Source of the DNA: Macrobrachium rosenbergii
Taxonomy: Eukaryota > Arthropoda > Malacostraca > Decapoda > Palaemonidae
NCBI RefSeq assembly: GCF_040412425.1
Contig: NC_089768.1
Coordinates: 823,001-887,000 of the forward strand
Length of the DNA stretch: 64,000 bases
Reading direction: 5' to 3'
Position numbers and translations under genes: made by a program. Below the pieces are notes generated by a model, which was not told the origin of the DNA, made no database searches, and saw nothing but the letters and a program-made list of their open reading frames with translations. Positions 33,112 to 44,109 of this stretch are shown in pieces; position 1 is the first letter of the stretch; every line of letters begins with the position of its first letter.

Positions 33112-33328
33112 AAATGTACTACATCTCCCCATCCCAGTACATCTTGTATATATACTGTATGCTCATAAATATACTCAGAGATCGCTGCTGGTTGTAGTTC
33201 TTATGTTTTACGAACATTCACAGCTGTAATTGTAATTTTGCAAAGTAAAGTACAGAAAAATATTAGGAAGACATGTACAGCTCACTAGAATGTACTGCAT
33301 GTCCCCATGCCAGTGCATCTTGTAAATA
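33112..33328. repeat. Tandem repeat, period about 178 bp, split by element A
   Basis: AATGTACTACATCTCCCCAT at 33112 recurs as AATGTACTGCATGTCCCCAT at 33290. The second unit stops at 33328, where element A begins, and resumes at 49871 (ATCTGTAAATATCCTCAG and the following sequence up to about 50005 match 33150-33290). So element A was inserted inside the second unit. Confidence 0.75.
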
Positions 33329-33374
33329 AGGGATTTTGACAAAGGAAAAATCTATTTCTGAGGAAGGCCCCGTG

Positions 33375-33665
33375 TCACCCGGTGAAATTCCATACTAACA
33401 CGAATTTCTAGGTATAAAATGCTAGATATACCAGAGAAAAAAGAGCTTTCAGGAATGCTGGGGTTACTACCCCCAGATCGAGCGTCTTCCACAAGGAAGA
33501 CGTCGGTATAACCAAGGGTGAGTGAAAGAATCACAACCACAGAGCCACACTCGATAGACATCCCCATGTCAAAACCCCTCGAAAAGAGCGGTGAGCCGTT
33601 CCAGCCCCCACGCTCATGCGCCCGCCAGGCCGGCGACACCAGTGCCACCTACACTCATTCCAGAC
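33375..33665 (+). repeat. Element A left inverted terminal repeat
   Basis: CCGGTGAAATTCCATACTAA... is the reverse complement of 49560-49850 over about 290 bp. Outside it lies the left edge 33329-33374, which has no partner at the right end but is found inverted in the internal complementary region. Confidence 0.9.
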
Positions 33666-33721
33666 TAGCACCACCCCCAGGCTTGGCATGTGCAAGTAGG
33701 GGGGGGCGAAAGCAACTTCTG

Positions 33722-33822
33722 GGAGGGTCACCGGGTGACACGGGGCCTTCCTCAGAAATAGATTTTTCCTTTGTCAAAATCCCTTTTCTTAGTCCAGCCC
33801 CGTGTCAGCCGGTGAAATAGTG
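33722..33822 (-). promoter_or_regulatory. Element A internal complementary region
   Basis: The first half is the reverse complement of the left outer edge (through CTTTGTCAAAATCCC); the second half (TTAGTCCAGCCCCGTGTCAG) is the reverse complement of the right outer edge at 49835-49870. This joined-edge sequence is what DIRS-1 elements use to template the circle junction during replication. It lies 3' of the recombinase gene, as expected. Confidence 0.88.
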
Positions 33823-34313
33823 ATAGAGAATCATGCCAAGACTGCAAACTACAGGAAAATACAAGGTGATCTGAAGAAAAAACACAAGCTATAGAAAAGG
33901 ATTTAATTAGAATATCTCTCCACATGAAAAAATGAATAGTAACAGGAAAGTACACTAATACGACCTTAAAAGTAGAATACAAAAATGGTACACAAAGCAA
34001 TATAGTAGGCAAAATACATTCAATAATATAAAATTTATAAGGAGTAAATATAAACTTATATCTAAGCATAAGAGAGACATTAACAACATGAGAAAATTTA
34101 TGGGGTACATGGAGCAAAATAAAAACAGCCCAGTACCCCTAAGACAATCCAAAATCACAGCATGTCAAAATACAGTCACTAAAAGATAATAATAAAGACA
34201 ATAATAATATCAATATGAGGAGCAAGGCAGTGAGGCATGATCTATCCAGAAGGGCAGGCAGAGAAGTAAATGAGGCAGGCGGGCGGGGGGGAAGGGGAAA
34301 GGATAAAGGATAA

Positions 34314-35330
34314 TTAAGGTGGGGGAATGACACTCCCCACAGCCACTGTTGAAAATTTCAGGGCTTCGAGTGATTTTAAATAATGTCGTTTAAACACTAG
34401 AGGTGATTTCCATCCCATATATTTGGTAAGTTCGGCAAAATCCATATTATGAAAATAATTAGTGGAAGTAGCTACTGCACGGATATCATGAACTTTAGGG
34501 ATTGAATCCAGGTTGGCTTGTTTAATAAAATACAGAATTTGCTGTCTTATAGCATTCAACGAAAGAGTTCCACCTTTCTCCCTGATAAAAAGAGGACCCG
34601 ACTTACACTGTGGAATTCTTAAAAGGTAAGACTTTAAGGTATAGACTGGGCATAAGGACTGGTCCTGTGGAAGAGGCACCACCTTCCAAGGGGACCACCT
34701 GTCTTGAGGGTCCTCGTTTTTAGCTAAAAATCTATGGTCAGGAGAAAGGGGGGCTTCTCCGGACGGGAGGAAACTAACAAAATCATCAGCTCTAGAGAGA
34801 GCCGACAGCTCTGAAATTCTGGCACCTGAAGACAAGCTAATCAGAAATAAGGTTTTCCTTAACAGATCCAAATAAGAGCATTGTGAGTTGTCAATCTCAG
34901 ATGCTAACTTGAGAACATCATTGAGGAACCACGTAACAGAATGTGGGCGCGATACGGGTCTCAGACGAGCGCATGCTCTAGGGATAGATGAAAAGTAAGA
35001 ATCTGTAAGGTCAATTTTAAAACCATATAAAAATACCTTCTTCAAGGCTGACTTAGCTGTGGTAATAGTGGCCGGGGCAAGGCCCTTTTCAAACAATGAT
35101 CTAAAGAAGGTAACCGCTAGGTTAGTAGTCATAGTTTGAGCTTCAGATGCCTTCAAAAAGGAAGCTAATTTCTTGACTGCTGAGTCATATTGTCTGAGAG
35201 TAGAATCTCTCTTATCTGATTCTAAAAACAGAGTGTTAACGGGGTCAATGTTTGCTCCCTTTTGGGCAGCGAACTTTATAAAGTCCATAAAACTAGGGCA
35301 TTTTGAATTTTTAAGGAAGCTGACACAGTC
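34314..35330 (-). CDS. Element A tyrosine recombinase
   Basis: An intact frame at the C-terminal part of a 513-residue ORF. The N-terminal core-binding part includes TLRQYDSAVKKLASFL. The catalytic residues are visible: Arg in SLSSGARISELSAL, then FLAKNEDPQDRWSPWK, then His-x-x-Arg in KVHDIRAVATS, and the nucleophile Tyr in FKRHYLKSLEAL near the C-terminus (R...HxxR...Y). It would insert the circular DNA intermediate. The frame overlaps the RNase H frame (35480-35881), the usual arrangement in DIRS elements. The ORF ends SVIPPP, close to the internal complementary region. Confidence 0.9.
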   Translation of the reverse strand, partial: DCVSFLKNSKCPSFMDFIKFAAQKGANIDPVNTLFLESDKRDSTLRQYDSAVKKLASFLKASEAQTMTTNLAVTFFRSLFEKGLAPATITTAKSALKKVFLYGFKIDLTDSYFSSIPRACARLRPVSRPHSVTWFLNDVLKLASEIDNSQCSYLDLLRKTLFLISLSSGARISELSALSRADDFVSFLPSGEAPLSPDHRFLAKNEDPQDRWSPWKVVPLPQDQSLCPVYTLKSYLLRIPQCKSGPLFIREKGGTLSLNAIRQQILYFIKQANLDSIPKVHDIRAVATSTNYFHNMDFAELTKYMGWKSPLVFKRHYLKSLEALKFSTVAVGSVIPPP

Positions 35331-35479
35331 TTGGTTTGTACTACTTGGGTCAATCTGGGATTGGGAATCCGATGACTCTGCAACTTGAGTTCCTGAAGCA
35401 GAGGGAACCAGTTGCTCTTTGGCCAATAAGGGGCTATCAGGGCCAGTTGACCTTTGAATGACCTGAGTTTGTGCAGTAC

Positions 35480-35930
35480 TTACAACAACATGTTTATTGG
35501 GGGAAACAAGTAAATCTTCTCCCAATTGTTCCAGTCTATGGTCATTGCGTCCGTGGCATAAGCCTGAGGGTCCAGGTTCGGAGCCACATAACAGGGAAGC
35601 TTGTAGTTGCTCTCCGTCGCGAACAGATCCACTTGGAGACCCAGAACCTGGCGGCAAATCCAATTGAAAGACTCTCCGTCCAGAGACCACTCCGTTGGAG
35701 ACGGAGTGGTTCTGGACAGGGAATCCGCCACCACGTTCCGCACCCCCGCTAGGTGGGTGGCTGACAGATGCCAGCTGTGCTTGTTCGCCAGGGAGAAAAT
35801 AGCCACCATAACTTGGTTTACGCGACCTGATTTGGAGCTGGCCCTGTTGATGCAATGAACTACCACGGCGCTGTCCAACACCAGTCTGATGTGAATCCGG
35901 CTGGGGGGGCGGATTTTCTTTAAGGTTAGA
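35480..35930 (-). pseudogene. Element A RNase H, C-terminal part (split by B)
   Basis: It reads LTLKKIRPPSR..., then LDSAVVVHCINRASSKSGRV, WHLSATHLAGVRNVVADSLS and DLFATESNYKLPCYVAPNLD. The first half of the domain (VVHTDASLSGWGGY ... LEAMVVFL) is at 44110-44260, on the other side of the nested element B. The break falls inside the V-F-L-T-L-K-K stretch that B itself carries uninterrupted. Confidence 0.88.
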
Positions 35931-35977
35931 AAAGGGATTTTGACAAAGGAAAAATCTATTTCTGGAGAGGGGACCGT

Positions 35978-36245
35978 GTCACCCGGTGAAAAAGTCCATT
36001 CAGCACTTATTTCTAGGTAATTCCATTGCTAGATACCAGAGAAAGCTAAATGAAATGCTGGAGTTACTACCCCCAGAGCGAGCTCCATTAGATGGAGTTG
36101 TGTATGGAAAAGGGTGAACTATAAAAACATGGAACCTTATCCTATAGAGATCCCAAAGTCAAAAGTCCCAGAGAGAGGTGCCGTTACAAACCCATGCACC
36201 ACTCGCGGACAGTACACAAATCACCGCTAGCCGCATTCCATGAAA
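35978..36245 (+). repeat. Element B left inverted terminal repeat
   Basis: About 270 bp, the reverse complement of 43826-44095, with near-perfect identity by eye through CCATTCAGCACTTATTTCTA, CCCCCAGAGCGAGCTCCATT and CACTCGCGGACAGTACACAA. Confidence 0.9.
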
Positions 36246-36300
36246 GCAACACCCCACCAGAATGATGTTTACTATGGGGGGGACACAACACATGACAGAG

Positions 36301-36395
36301 GTGGGTCACGGGTGACACGGTCCTCTCCAGAAATAGATTTTCCTTTGTCAAAATCCCTTTTCTGGATCGGGTCCTGTGTCAGCCGGTGAAAATTA
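36301..36395 (-). promoter_or_regulatory. Element B internal complementary region
   Basis: The reverse complement of the left outer edge (GACACGGTCCTCTCCAGAAA ... CAAAATCCC) is joined directly to the reverse complement of the right outer edge (TCTGGATCGGGTCCTGTGTC). The join lies at about 36359-36362. Confidence 0.88.
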
Positions 36396-36739
36396 ACAGA
36401 GAAATAAATATCATTCTTAAACTGCAAGAGATAACAAAATGTAAGGGGAACAGAAGACCAAAGGTCCACCAAACAATTTTTAATTGCTAGCAATAATAAC
36501 AAATAATGTACAAATGTAACTGATGGGAGCTTAAAATTAACATGACAATATAAAAATATACTTAAACAAAATAACTATACAAAATTGAAAACATTATAAC
36601 ATAAATGTGTCAATTAGACAAATATACAGATAACACGGTCAGGTGAGAAAGTCAAGGCACGCCTGACTGAAATGACTGTAAGGGGGATAACTGAGGCAGT
36701 GGAGGAAGAATTGACTAGGAATCAGAAAGGGTACCAGAG

Positions 36740-37720
36740 GGAGGGACAACGTTCCCTGCAGCGACTGCTGAGAATTTAAGAGCTTCTAAGGATTTCAAAT
36801 AGTGACATTTGAAAACCAAGGGTGACTTCAACCAGTGTATTTGGTAAGATCCGTGAAATTCATGTAATGGAAGTAGTTAATGGAGGTGGCCACAGCTCTA
36901 ATATCATGAACTCTTGGGACTGAGTCAGGATTAGCCTGCTTGATGAAGTAAAGGATTTGCTGTCTAATAGCAGACATAGAGATATTACCCCCTTCCCTGA
37001 TAAAGAGAGGCCCAGATGAGATGTGAGAGGACCTGTCTAAATAAGCCCTCAATGTATGAACTGGACACAGGGACAGGTCTTGAGGAAGGGGGAGAATTTT
37101 CCAAGGCGACCACCTATTCTGCGGATCTTCATTTTTGGCTAGGAATTTAGGGTGAGGAATCAGCAAAACCTCCCTGATGGAAGGAAGTCGACATGGTTGG
37201 GTTCCTAGAGAGTGCAGACAGCTCTGAAATTCTAGCACCCAAAGCTAGGCTAACTAAGAACAACGTTTTCCTCAATAAGGAAAGGTAGGGACAAGACTGA
37301 TTATCGATATCTGAGGCTAACTTCAACACGTCATTCAAAAACCAGGAAACCGTATGTGGACGGATTACTGGTCTCAGTCGTGCACAGGCCTTAGGGATGG
37401 AAGAAAAGTAAGGATCTGTGAGGTCAATTTTGAAACCGTATAAAAATACTTTTTTTCAGTAAAGCCGACTTGGCTGTAGTAACAGTACTGGAGGCTAAAC
37501 CCTTCTCAAACAGTGATCTAAAAAGGAGATTGCCAAATTTATGGTCATTACTGTAGCCTCAGATTCTTTCAAAAGAGTGCTAGCTTCTTAACTGCTGAGT
37601 CGTACTGCCGAAGAGTGGAGACCCGCTTATCTGATTCCAAGAACATGGTATTGACAGGATCAACGTTAGCATCCCTTTGAGCTGCAAATTTCATAAAGTC
37701 CACAAAGCCAGGGCATTTTG
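36740..37720 (-). pseudogene. Element B tyrosine recombinase (frameshifted)
   Basis: Catalytic Arg block SLALGARISELSALS (37147-37338), FLAKNEDPQNRWSPWK, HxxR in RVHDIRAVATS (36828-37238), and, after a frame change at about 36830, the Tyr block FKCHYLKSLEAL. All four catalytic positions are identifiable but lie in three frames. A's counterpart reads RHY where B has CHY. Confidence 0.85.
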
Positions 37721-39560
37721 AATTTTTGAGGAAGCTGACAGTCTGAGTTTGTACTACTTGTGTTAGTTTCGGACTGGGGATTTGGATGTGGCGAAGTTTC
37801 AGTTCCAGCAGAAGTGGAAACCAGCTGCTCTTTGGCCAGTAGGGAGCCACTAGAGCTACTTGACCCTTGAATGTCCTGAGTTTGTGAAGGACCTTTAACA
37901 ACAAGTTTACTGGAGGGAACAGATAAATCTTCTTCCACCTGTTCCAATCCAATGACATTGCGTCCGTGAAAAGAGCTTGAGGGTCCAGGTTGGGAGCTAC
38001 GTAATGAGGAAGCTTGTTTTTGAGCTTGGTTGCGAACAAATCTACCTCCAGGCCCGGAACTTGGTTGCAGATCCAATTGAACGAGGCTCTGTCTAGGGAC
38101 CACTCCGACTCGAGGGGAGTTGTCCTTGATAGAGAATCCGCCACTACGTTCCAGACGCCTGCAAGATGAGTGGCAGACAGGTGCCACTTGTTCTTGCACG
38201 CCAAGGAGAAAAGTGCAATCATTACTTGGTTGATCCGGCTGGATTTTGAACCTCCCCTGTTTATGCAGTGGACAATCGTGGCGCTGTCCAGAACCAGCCT
38301 TATATGAATCTTCTTGGGGGGAAGAAGCTTCTTTAAGGTAAGGAAGACCGCCATGGCCTCCAGAACGTTTATATGGAACTGGCGGAACATGGGGACCAAG
38401 TCCCTGCACTTCTTGGTGTTGAGAATATCCTCCCCACCCGCTTAGGGAGGCGTCTGTGTGGATAACCAACGCCGGAGGGGGAAATTGCAGGGGGACTGAC
38501 TTGGACAGGCTCTTGACAGTCGACCAAGGCCGGAGTCTCTTTTTCAAGATGGGAGGAATCAGAGACACCTTGTCTCTGAGGCTGATATTTGCTCGACTCC
38601 GCCACACTCTGTTGATATCTTTCAGTTTTACCTTCAGCAACAGATCTGTCACTGAAGCGAACTGAAGGGAGCCCAAAACTCTTTCTTGGGCTCGTCGAGA
38701 GGTGCGTTTGGACTTGAGAAACTGTCTGGTTGCTCTGGCTATCTCTTTCCTCTTGGGAGGAGGAAGAGAGAGCTTGTGAGAATTCAGATCCCACTGGATT
38801 CCTAGCCATTGAAAACAACTGCTCGGAACCAGGCGGGACTTCTCCCTGTTTACACGAAAGCCCAAAGATTCTAGAAAGCCGACCACCACGGATGTAACCC
38901 TCCGGCATTCCTCGATGCTGGATGCCCAGATGATCCAGTCGTCTAGATACGCGGCCAGCGTAATCCCTTGAGACCGGAGTTGTTGTACGACCGTGTCTGT
39001 CAACTTGGTGAAAATCCTTGGGGCTATGTTGAGGCCGAAAGGCATCACCTTGAAGGAATATGCCTGCCTTCCGAGCCTGAACCCCAGAAAGGGGGAGAAC
39101 CTTCTCGCAACCGGGACATGATAATAGACGTCGGAAAGATCTAAAGAGGTGGTTACGGCTCCACGGGGCAGTAGGGTCCGAACTTGGGAGACTGTAAGCA
39201 TCCGAAACTTGTCGCAACGAATGTAGGAATTCAGACGGGACAAGTCCAGAATTACTCTCCGCTTGTCGGAACCCTTCTTGGGAACACTGAAGAGCCTGCC
39301 TTGGAACTTCAGTGTCCTCACTTTCCTTATAGCCTGTTTCTCCAAAAGATCTTCCACAAAGTCCTCGAGATCCTTGGTCGGAGCCTGATAAAACTTGACT
39401 GGTGGAGGGGGACCGTCAATCCAACTCCAACCTAGGCCCTTGGAAATTATACTCTGAGCCCAGGGACAGAAGGTCCACCGGGCTCGAAAATGGTACAGCC
39501 TCCCGCCCACAGGATGTATGTCATCGGTCCTGTGTTTGCTTCCTCCCTCTGGAACCTCTA
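37666..39560 (-). pseudogene. Element B reverse transcriptase and RNase H
   Basis: RT blocks: DLEDFVEDLLEKQAIRKVRT, RRVILDLSRLNSYIRCDKFR, TTSLDLSDVYYHVPVA, FKVMPFGLNIAPRIFTKL and the catalytic LAAYLDDWIIWA (both Asp intact). RNase H begins ALVIHTDASLSGWGGY, then shifts frame near 38400 to FHINVLEAMAVFLTLKKLLP, LVLDSATIVHCINRG and HLSATHLAGVWNVVADSLS. The 762-residue frame also carries the C-terminus of ORF1 at its start. Confidence 0.9.
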
Positions 39561-41579
39561 CCTCCTCTGTTCCTGGGAGAGGAGCGGGGGGCTCCTCTTC
39601 CCCTAACATAGCCACGGGCCTGTTGCCTCTGGTTGACTGCCTAGAGCAGAAATTTCCCCTGGCTTTCATATGTAGCATTGAAAGCCGGGAGGAGACGAGG
39701 GAGGGGGCAGCAAGAGACTGATGTGACGGGTTCACCAGGACATACTGAGGCGGAGGTTGGGAGGAAGAGGTTGAAGGCTGATCTTGTAAGGGAACCTGAA
39801 CGAAGGACTGAGCCGGGAGGCGTTTGAAATGTTTAAATTTCTTGCTGGACTTTGGGGAAGGCCCGGCAAGATCAGACTGCTTCCGTTTATAGGGCAGACC
39901 CCAACGAGAACGGAGACTGATTGACCCTAGCCGCCTCAGATAAGACTGCGTCAACTTCTTCTTGTGGGAAAAGATTAGCTCCCCAGATAGAACTCTTCAG
40001 AAGCTTATTTGGTTCATGCCGAACTGTGGCTGCCGAAAAGATATGCTTCCGGCAGGCCAGTCGGGCAGTCATAAAGTCAAACAGGTCTTGTTGAAAACTC
40101 GCCAAGAGAGATTTCGTCAAGACCTGGAACAAAGAATCTTCCCTATAGACCAAAGAAGTTGCTTCTGCTAAAGTCAAAGAGTTCAAAGACCTGGTGAGCC
40201 TATCCTTAGTATCAGCCTCTGCTTTCAGGAGCGACTCCGGGATCTTAGGGAGCTGCTCACTGAACAGATCAGAAGCGCAGTCTGGGTCAAGCCGAGTCAC
40301 CGTAAACGTATTAGGGGCTCCCTTCCAGAACTCGGTGCCCCCGGGAAAGACGAGAGATGTCGGGTCCGTCTCCCGGAGATGAGGGAGGGGTTTACCTTCC
40401 AAGCAAGCCTGACTAGTCAGAGAGGCCACTTTCGAAGTACAAGGAGGAAGGAGAACATCACTTAGAGTGAACATAGTGAACACTCCCTTGACTGGTGTAA
40501 GCTTAGTGTTCTCCGCTTGCCACTCCGAAAGTGTCCTCATCAAAGACGACTGGGCTTGGTCCCTAGGATAGATAACGGTCTCCTTAGGGACTTTATCAGA
40601 CCTGTTCCAAACCTCCCCCTTCAGCCTGGCAAAACCTGTGTAGGGGGATGTCAGGTCCAGAGGATAGAATTCCAACTCTTCCACTCTCTTTGTGCCCAAA
40701 CCCTCTATGGTGAGAGTACCTTCACTGGAGCATAAAGGGCCAGACGCCAAGGATTCCCCAGATCGAAGGGAGGGAGAGTAGAAGGGTCAGGAACAGAATG
40801 AGACCTAGAACGAGATCCGCCGTCGGCCAGTCCTTTGATGACTTCCTGTTGTGACTCCACCTTCTCCGAAAGAGACTGAAAAGAATTAGCAAGACCAGAA
40901 AGCTTGCTGTCTACCCTCGCGTCGATTCTCTCAAATCTCGCGTTGATTCTCTCAAGGAAATGCTCGGAAGAAAGAGTCCGTGTCCAAAGCAGGAGGAGGG
41001 GGAACCACTTGACGTGACTGAGACTCTGCTTGTGACCCAGAGGGGGAGGCTGCACTCGTCGACGGAACGGGGCTCGCCGCCCGTGCCGCCGCCAGGGGGA
41101 CCTCAGATCGACCTGCTGGAGTAGGTAAGGTTTTCTGCCTAACAGACTTCACCTTCGGGACAATAGATCCAGACATGCCCGTAAGGTATGAGGATTTAGA
41201 GAAACCTTTAAAAGAGGAAACGGTGGAAGAAGGAGAGCTAAACAGTGAAGAACCTGCCTCACTTACCCCCTTACCTGCTTGATGCTCCGGGACAATGTTC
41301 GGAGATTCAAGGCCAAGGTCAAGATCCGCCGCATCTTCAGAAACGCCTCCGCTCAGGGCCGAACCGTCTGGAGAGGGCTGGGTCAACTCCCGAATTCCGG
41401 CAATCAACGGAGCAGCAACATCGTTGGTGACTGAAGCTGTGATCCAAGCGCTGGGAAAAAGGACATTGCAAATGTCCTTCGAGAGTATATAGGGATTGCC
41501 AGCTCCTACGTTGCGTCGAAGCCGCTAACCCAGACTTTAAGGGCCTGGAGCGAAGCATCACGAGACTTACGCGGTCAGC
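39560..41579 (-). pseudogene. Element B ORF1 main exon (gag-like)
   Basis: Starts at the acceptor TTCTTCCGCAG before GCTGAC. Pieces in three frames align with A's ORF1: LTQPSPDGSALSGGVSEDAA, then RFERIDARVDSKLSGL (coiled), then LTIEGLGTKRVEELEFYP, YPRDQAQSSLMRTLSEWQAE, RETDPTSLVFPGGTEFWKGA and RHEPNKLLKSSIWGANLFP. Probably the particle protein, judged by position before RT and its basic C-terminus. No zinc knuckle. Confidence 0.8.
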
Positions 41580-41678
41580 CTGCGGAAGAAAAACATTATT
41601 GCGGTTTACGAAGGTGGGGAAATCGGTAATCACGTATAAAAACAGTTTGGCTAAAAGGAAAGATGCATGACAACCTAC

Positions 41679-41849
41679 CGAATCATCGATAGCTTGCTCG
41701 TAAAGAGCATAGCAAACATCACATCCGTCAGGGTGCCAAACAATGAGATCCCCTCACGTGGACCGCACACCGGAGTGGGACCGACAAACTTAAATGGCCG
41801 CTGGCCTGGTGGAGGGCTGCGGAGCACCCTGTTCTTGGCAGCGCACCAC
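41679..41849 (-). pseudogene. Element B zinc-binding ORF1 exon (171 nt)
   Basis: Bounded by TTTTACAG and GTAGGT on the minus strand, exactly 171 nt like its counterpart in A (47429-47599). It ends GDLIVWHPDGCDVCYALYEQ then AIDDS; A has DDLIVWHPDGCEVC and IQDES. B has two internal stops and lost several Cys. The 99-nt intron separating it from the main exon begins GTAGGT and ends CCGCAG. Confidence 0.8.
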
Positions 41850-43825
41850 CTGTAAAAGTATGAGATTATGAGTACACCGTGTAAGGTGCGGAGTAGTGTG
41901 CGGAGCAACACATTAATATATAAAATAAAACCGTGAAACCTGCCGGAATGATCCGGAAGGTAACCGGATTAAAATAAAATCTCATACAAAATAATAATAA
42001 ACATAATAAATATACTGGAACTAGCCGGAGAAACATGCCTTAAAAGTAAGTGACGGATACAAAATAAAATGGGAAGGTTAAAACTGTCCAGAGTAAGCGC
42101 ATTCCCGGCAACTAAGAATGAAATTCTGAAACTAGCGATAACGGAAGACTTGTAAACACTAGAACCGCCGGAGCAGGAAGCAAGGAATGCGCGTCGAATA
42201 ACAGAAAAGCAGACAGTGGTTAGCTAAAGGAAGGGAACGTCAAAGGTCTGGACACGAAGACAGTCAGGTGGAAAACACTAACTGGCCACGAGAATAGGAC
42301 TAAACCGGAGTGTCGTCAATTAAACGACACGCCGGAGATGACATACGGAGGGGAGGGATGAATAGACCAGGAGGAAGAACCGTAAAGAAGCGACCAGAGA
42401 GTGGGAATGCACAATCCGGGCGCTCCGGGTCCTCCCGTCCACTCGCTGACTGAGACAGCTACCCAGCAAGTGCGAGAGAAGCAGGAGAGGGAGAGGAACA
42501 ACCTCCATGGTCAGAAGGGGGGGAGAGGAGGCAAAGAAGGCAATGCAAAGATGGTGGACGGGAGAGGGGAAGCTCCCGCCACCAGTAGTCCCTGGAGGGG
42601 GTATAGGCTGGTAAAGTCAGAGACCGTACCAAGGGCAGGCCAAACAATGCAGAGGAAGGGGACACAGGCTATAGGCTAAAAGGATAGGAATGCTCCCAAG
42701 CCTTGATAAGTTAACAAGACTGAAAACGAATCAAGGGGAGAGAGAGCATTCGGGAGAAGGGAAGGGTAAGGGTGTGTCGACATAACCAATGACTGGAAAC
42801 TAACCTTAAGAAATGACAAAACTAGGGTAGGCTACGTGATGTCCCTCGCTATCCCAGCTTAACCAAGAGGCTTATTAGCCTAAGCGAAAAGTCAAACAGG
42901 GAGAGGAAGCTACACGAGATCCTCGCTATTCCAGCTTAAACAAGAGGCTTATTAGCCTACGCGGCTAAAGAAACAGAGGAAGGGAAAACAAAAGATGAAA
43001 AGACCCTAGTTAAAACTTAAGGAGAGCGCCACATTGGAAAAACATACACAAAACACAATGATGGGCATGTGAACGAAACGAATGATCGACCACCCCCCCC
43101 TTTTTTATGGAAAAAAGGGGGGCAATAGCCTAACGCCCCAGAAAAGGTAATACTAAAGCTAACAACCAACCCATGATAAATGGATAAAAACTAACAAAAC
43201 GAATATAAGAGGAGGACCACACCTAACCCGAAGTGGACGTGAAGGGAAATGGCATCTAACAAAAGAAATATCCATAATAATCAACAAATATCAAATGCAT
43301 CCGAACGCAAGGGCAAAGATTAAACAAATAATCTTAACAGTACCAACGAAAATAAAATTCCCAGAAGCTAAGAGAAGTGAAGGGCAAAAATAAGGCATGT
43401 AAAGGAAATGATAAGAGGCGAATAGGCCCGAGGGGGTAGCCCGAAGCCTAACGACAGCCTTCACTCTCGAAGCAAAGGGAAACAAAAGTTAATCAATCAA
43501 AATCACTAATTAGACTTCATGAATAGGAAAAATATCCTAAACATGAAGAGGAACAGCGAGAAAGATCGAAAAACAAGGCGACCCAAGTTCACGAACCTCG
43601 CATGGAGGTCACGTGAGGCCGCGAGAGGAGATCGAGACGGGCGTTATAAATCCCCTTAATTACTAGACTAAAGGGAAATAAGGAGCCTCAATCGCCTCAA
43701 ATAAAAAACGTAACACTGGTACTCAACTTTGATGAAGAAAGACCTTGCGAGGATGCCATAATGATGCAAATAAGCACAAGATAAAAAGCACAACGAAAAC
43801 ACGTGTGACCGTAGGTGCTTGCTGA
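41850..43825 (-). other. Element B 5' region (leader, introns)
   Basis: No coding exon recognised upstream of the acceptor at 41850. It contains a 75-bp tandem duplication (42846-42962) and a C/T-A/G hairpin (43095-43122). Confidence 0.5.
42846..42962. repeat. Short tandem duplication, period 75 bp
   Basis: CTCGCTATCCCAGCTTAACC... at 42846 recurs as CTCGCTATTCCAGCTTAAAC... at 42921, each followed by AAGAGGCTTATTAGCCTA. Confidence 0.85.
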
Positions 43826-44095
43826 AATGGAATGAGGCTAGCGGTGATTTGTGTACTGTCCGCGAGTGGTGCATGGGTTTGTAACGGCACCTCTCTCTGG
43901 GACTTTTGACTTTGGGATCTCTATAGGATAAGGTTCCGTGTTTTTATAGTTCACCCTTTTCCATACACGACTCCATCTAATGGAGCTCGCTCTGGGGGTA
44001 GTAACTCCAGCATTTCATTTAGCTTTCTCTGGTATCTAGCAATGGAATTACCTAGAAATAAGTGCTGAATAGACTTTTTCACCGGCTGACACGGG
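43826..44095 (-). repeat. Element B right inverted terminal repeat
   Basis: Reverse complement of 35978-36245. It is followed by the right outer edge, TGACACGGGACCCGATCCAG, up to 44109. Confidence 0.9.
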
Positions 44096-44109
44096 ACCCG
44101 ATCCAGAAA

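Larger units (their letters stand above)
35931..44109 (-). mobile_element. DIRS1-like retrotransposon B (nested in A)
   Basis: A full-length 8.2 kb copy of the same family as A. Left edge AAAGGGATTTTGAC and right edge GATCCAGAAA share an AAA at both junctions with the target (TTAG-AAA-TACCACC), consistent with recombinase-mediated insertion and no duplication. Gene order matches A. ORF1, RNase H and recombinase all carry frame breaks, so B is dead, but its structure is complete. Confidence 0.9.

Noticed and set aside
33352..33820. ORFs of about 100 codons on both strands here and at 49577-50017
   Set aside because: They run through the DIRS inverted terminal repeat, which explains why the same protein appears at both places.
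42846..42962. Two similar 40-bp blocks 75 bp apart as a possible CRISPR-like array
   Set aside because: Only two imperfect units in a eukaryotic retroelement leader; a simple tandem duplication.
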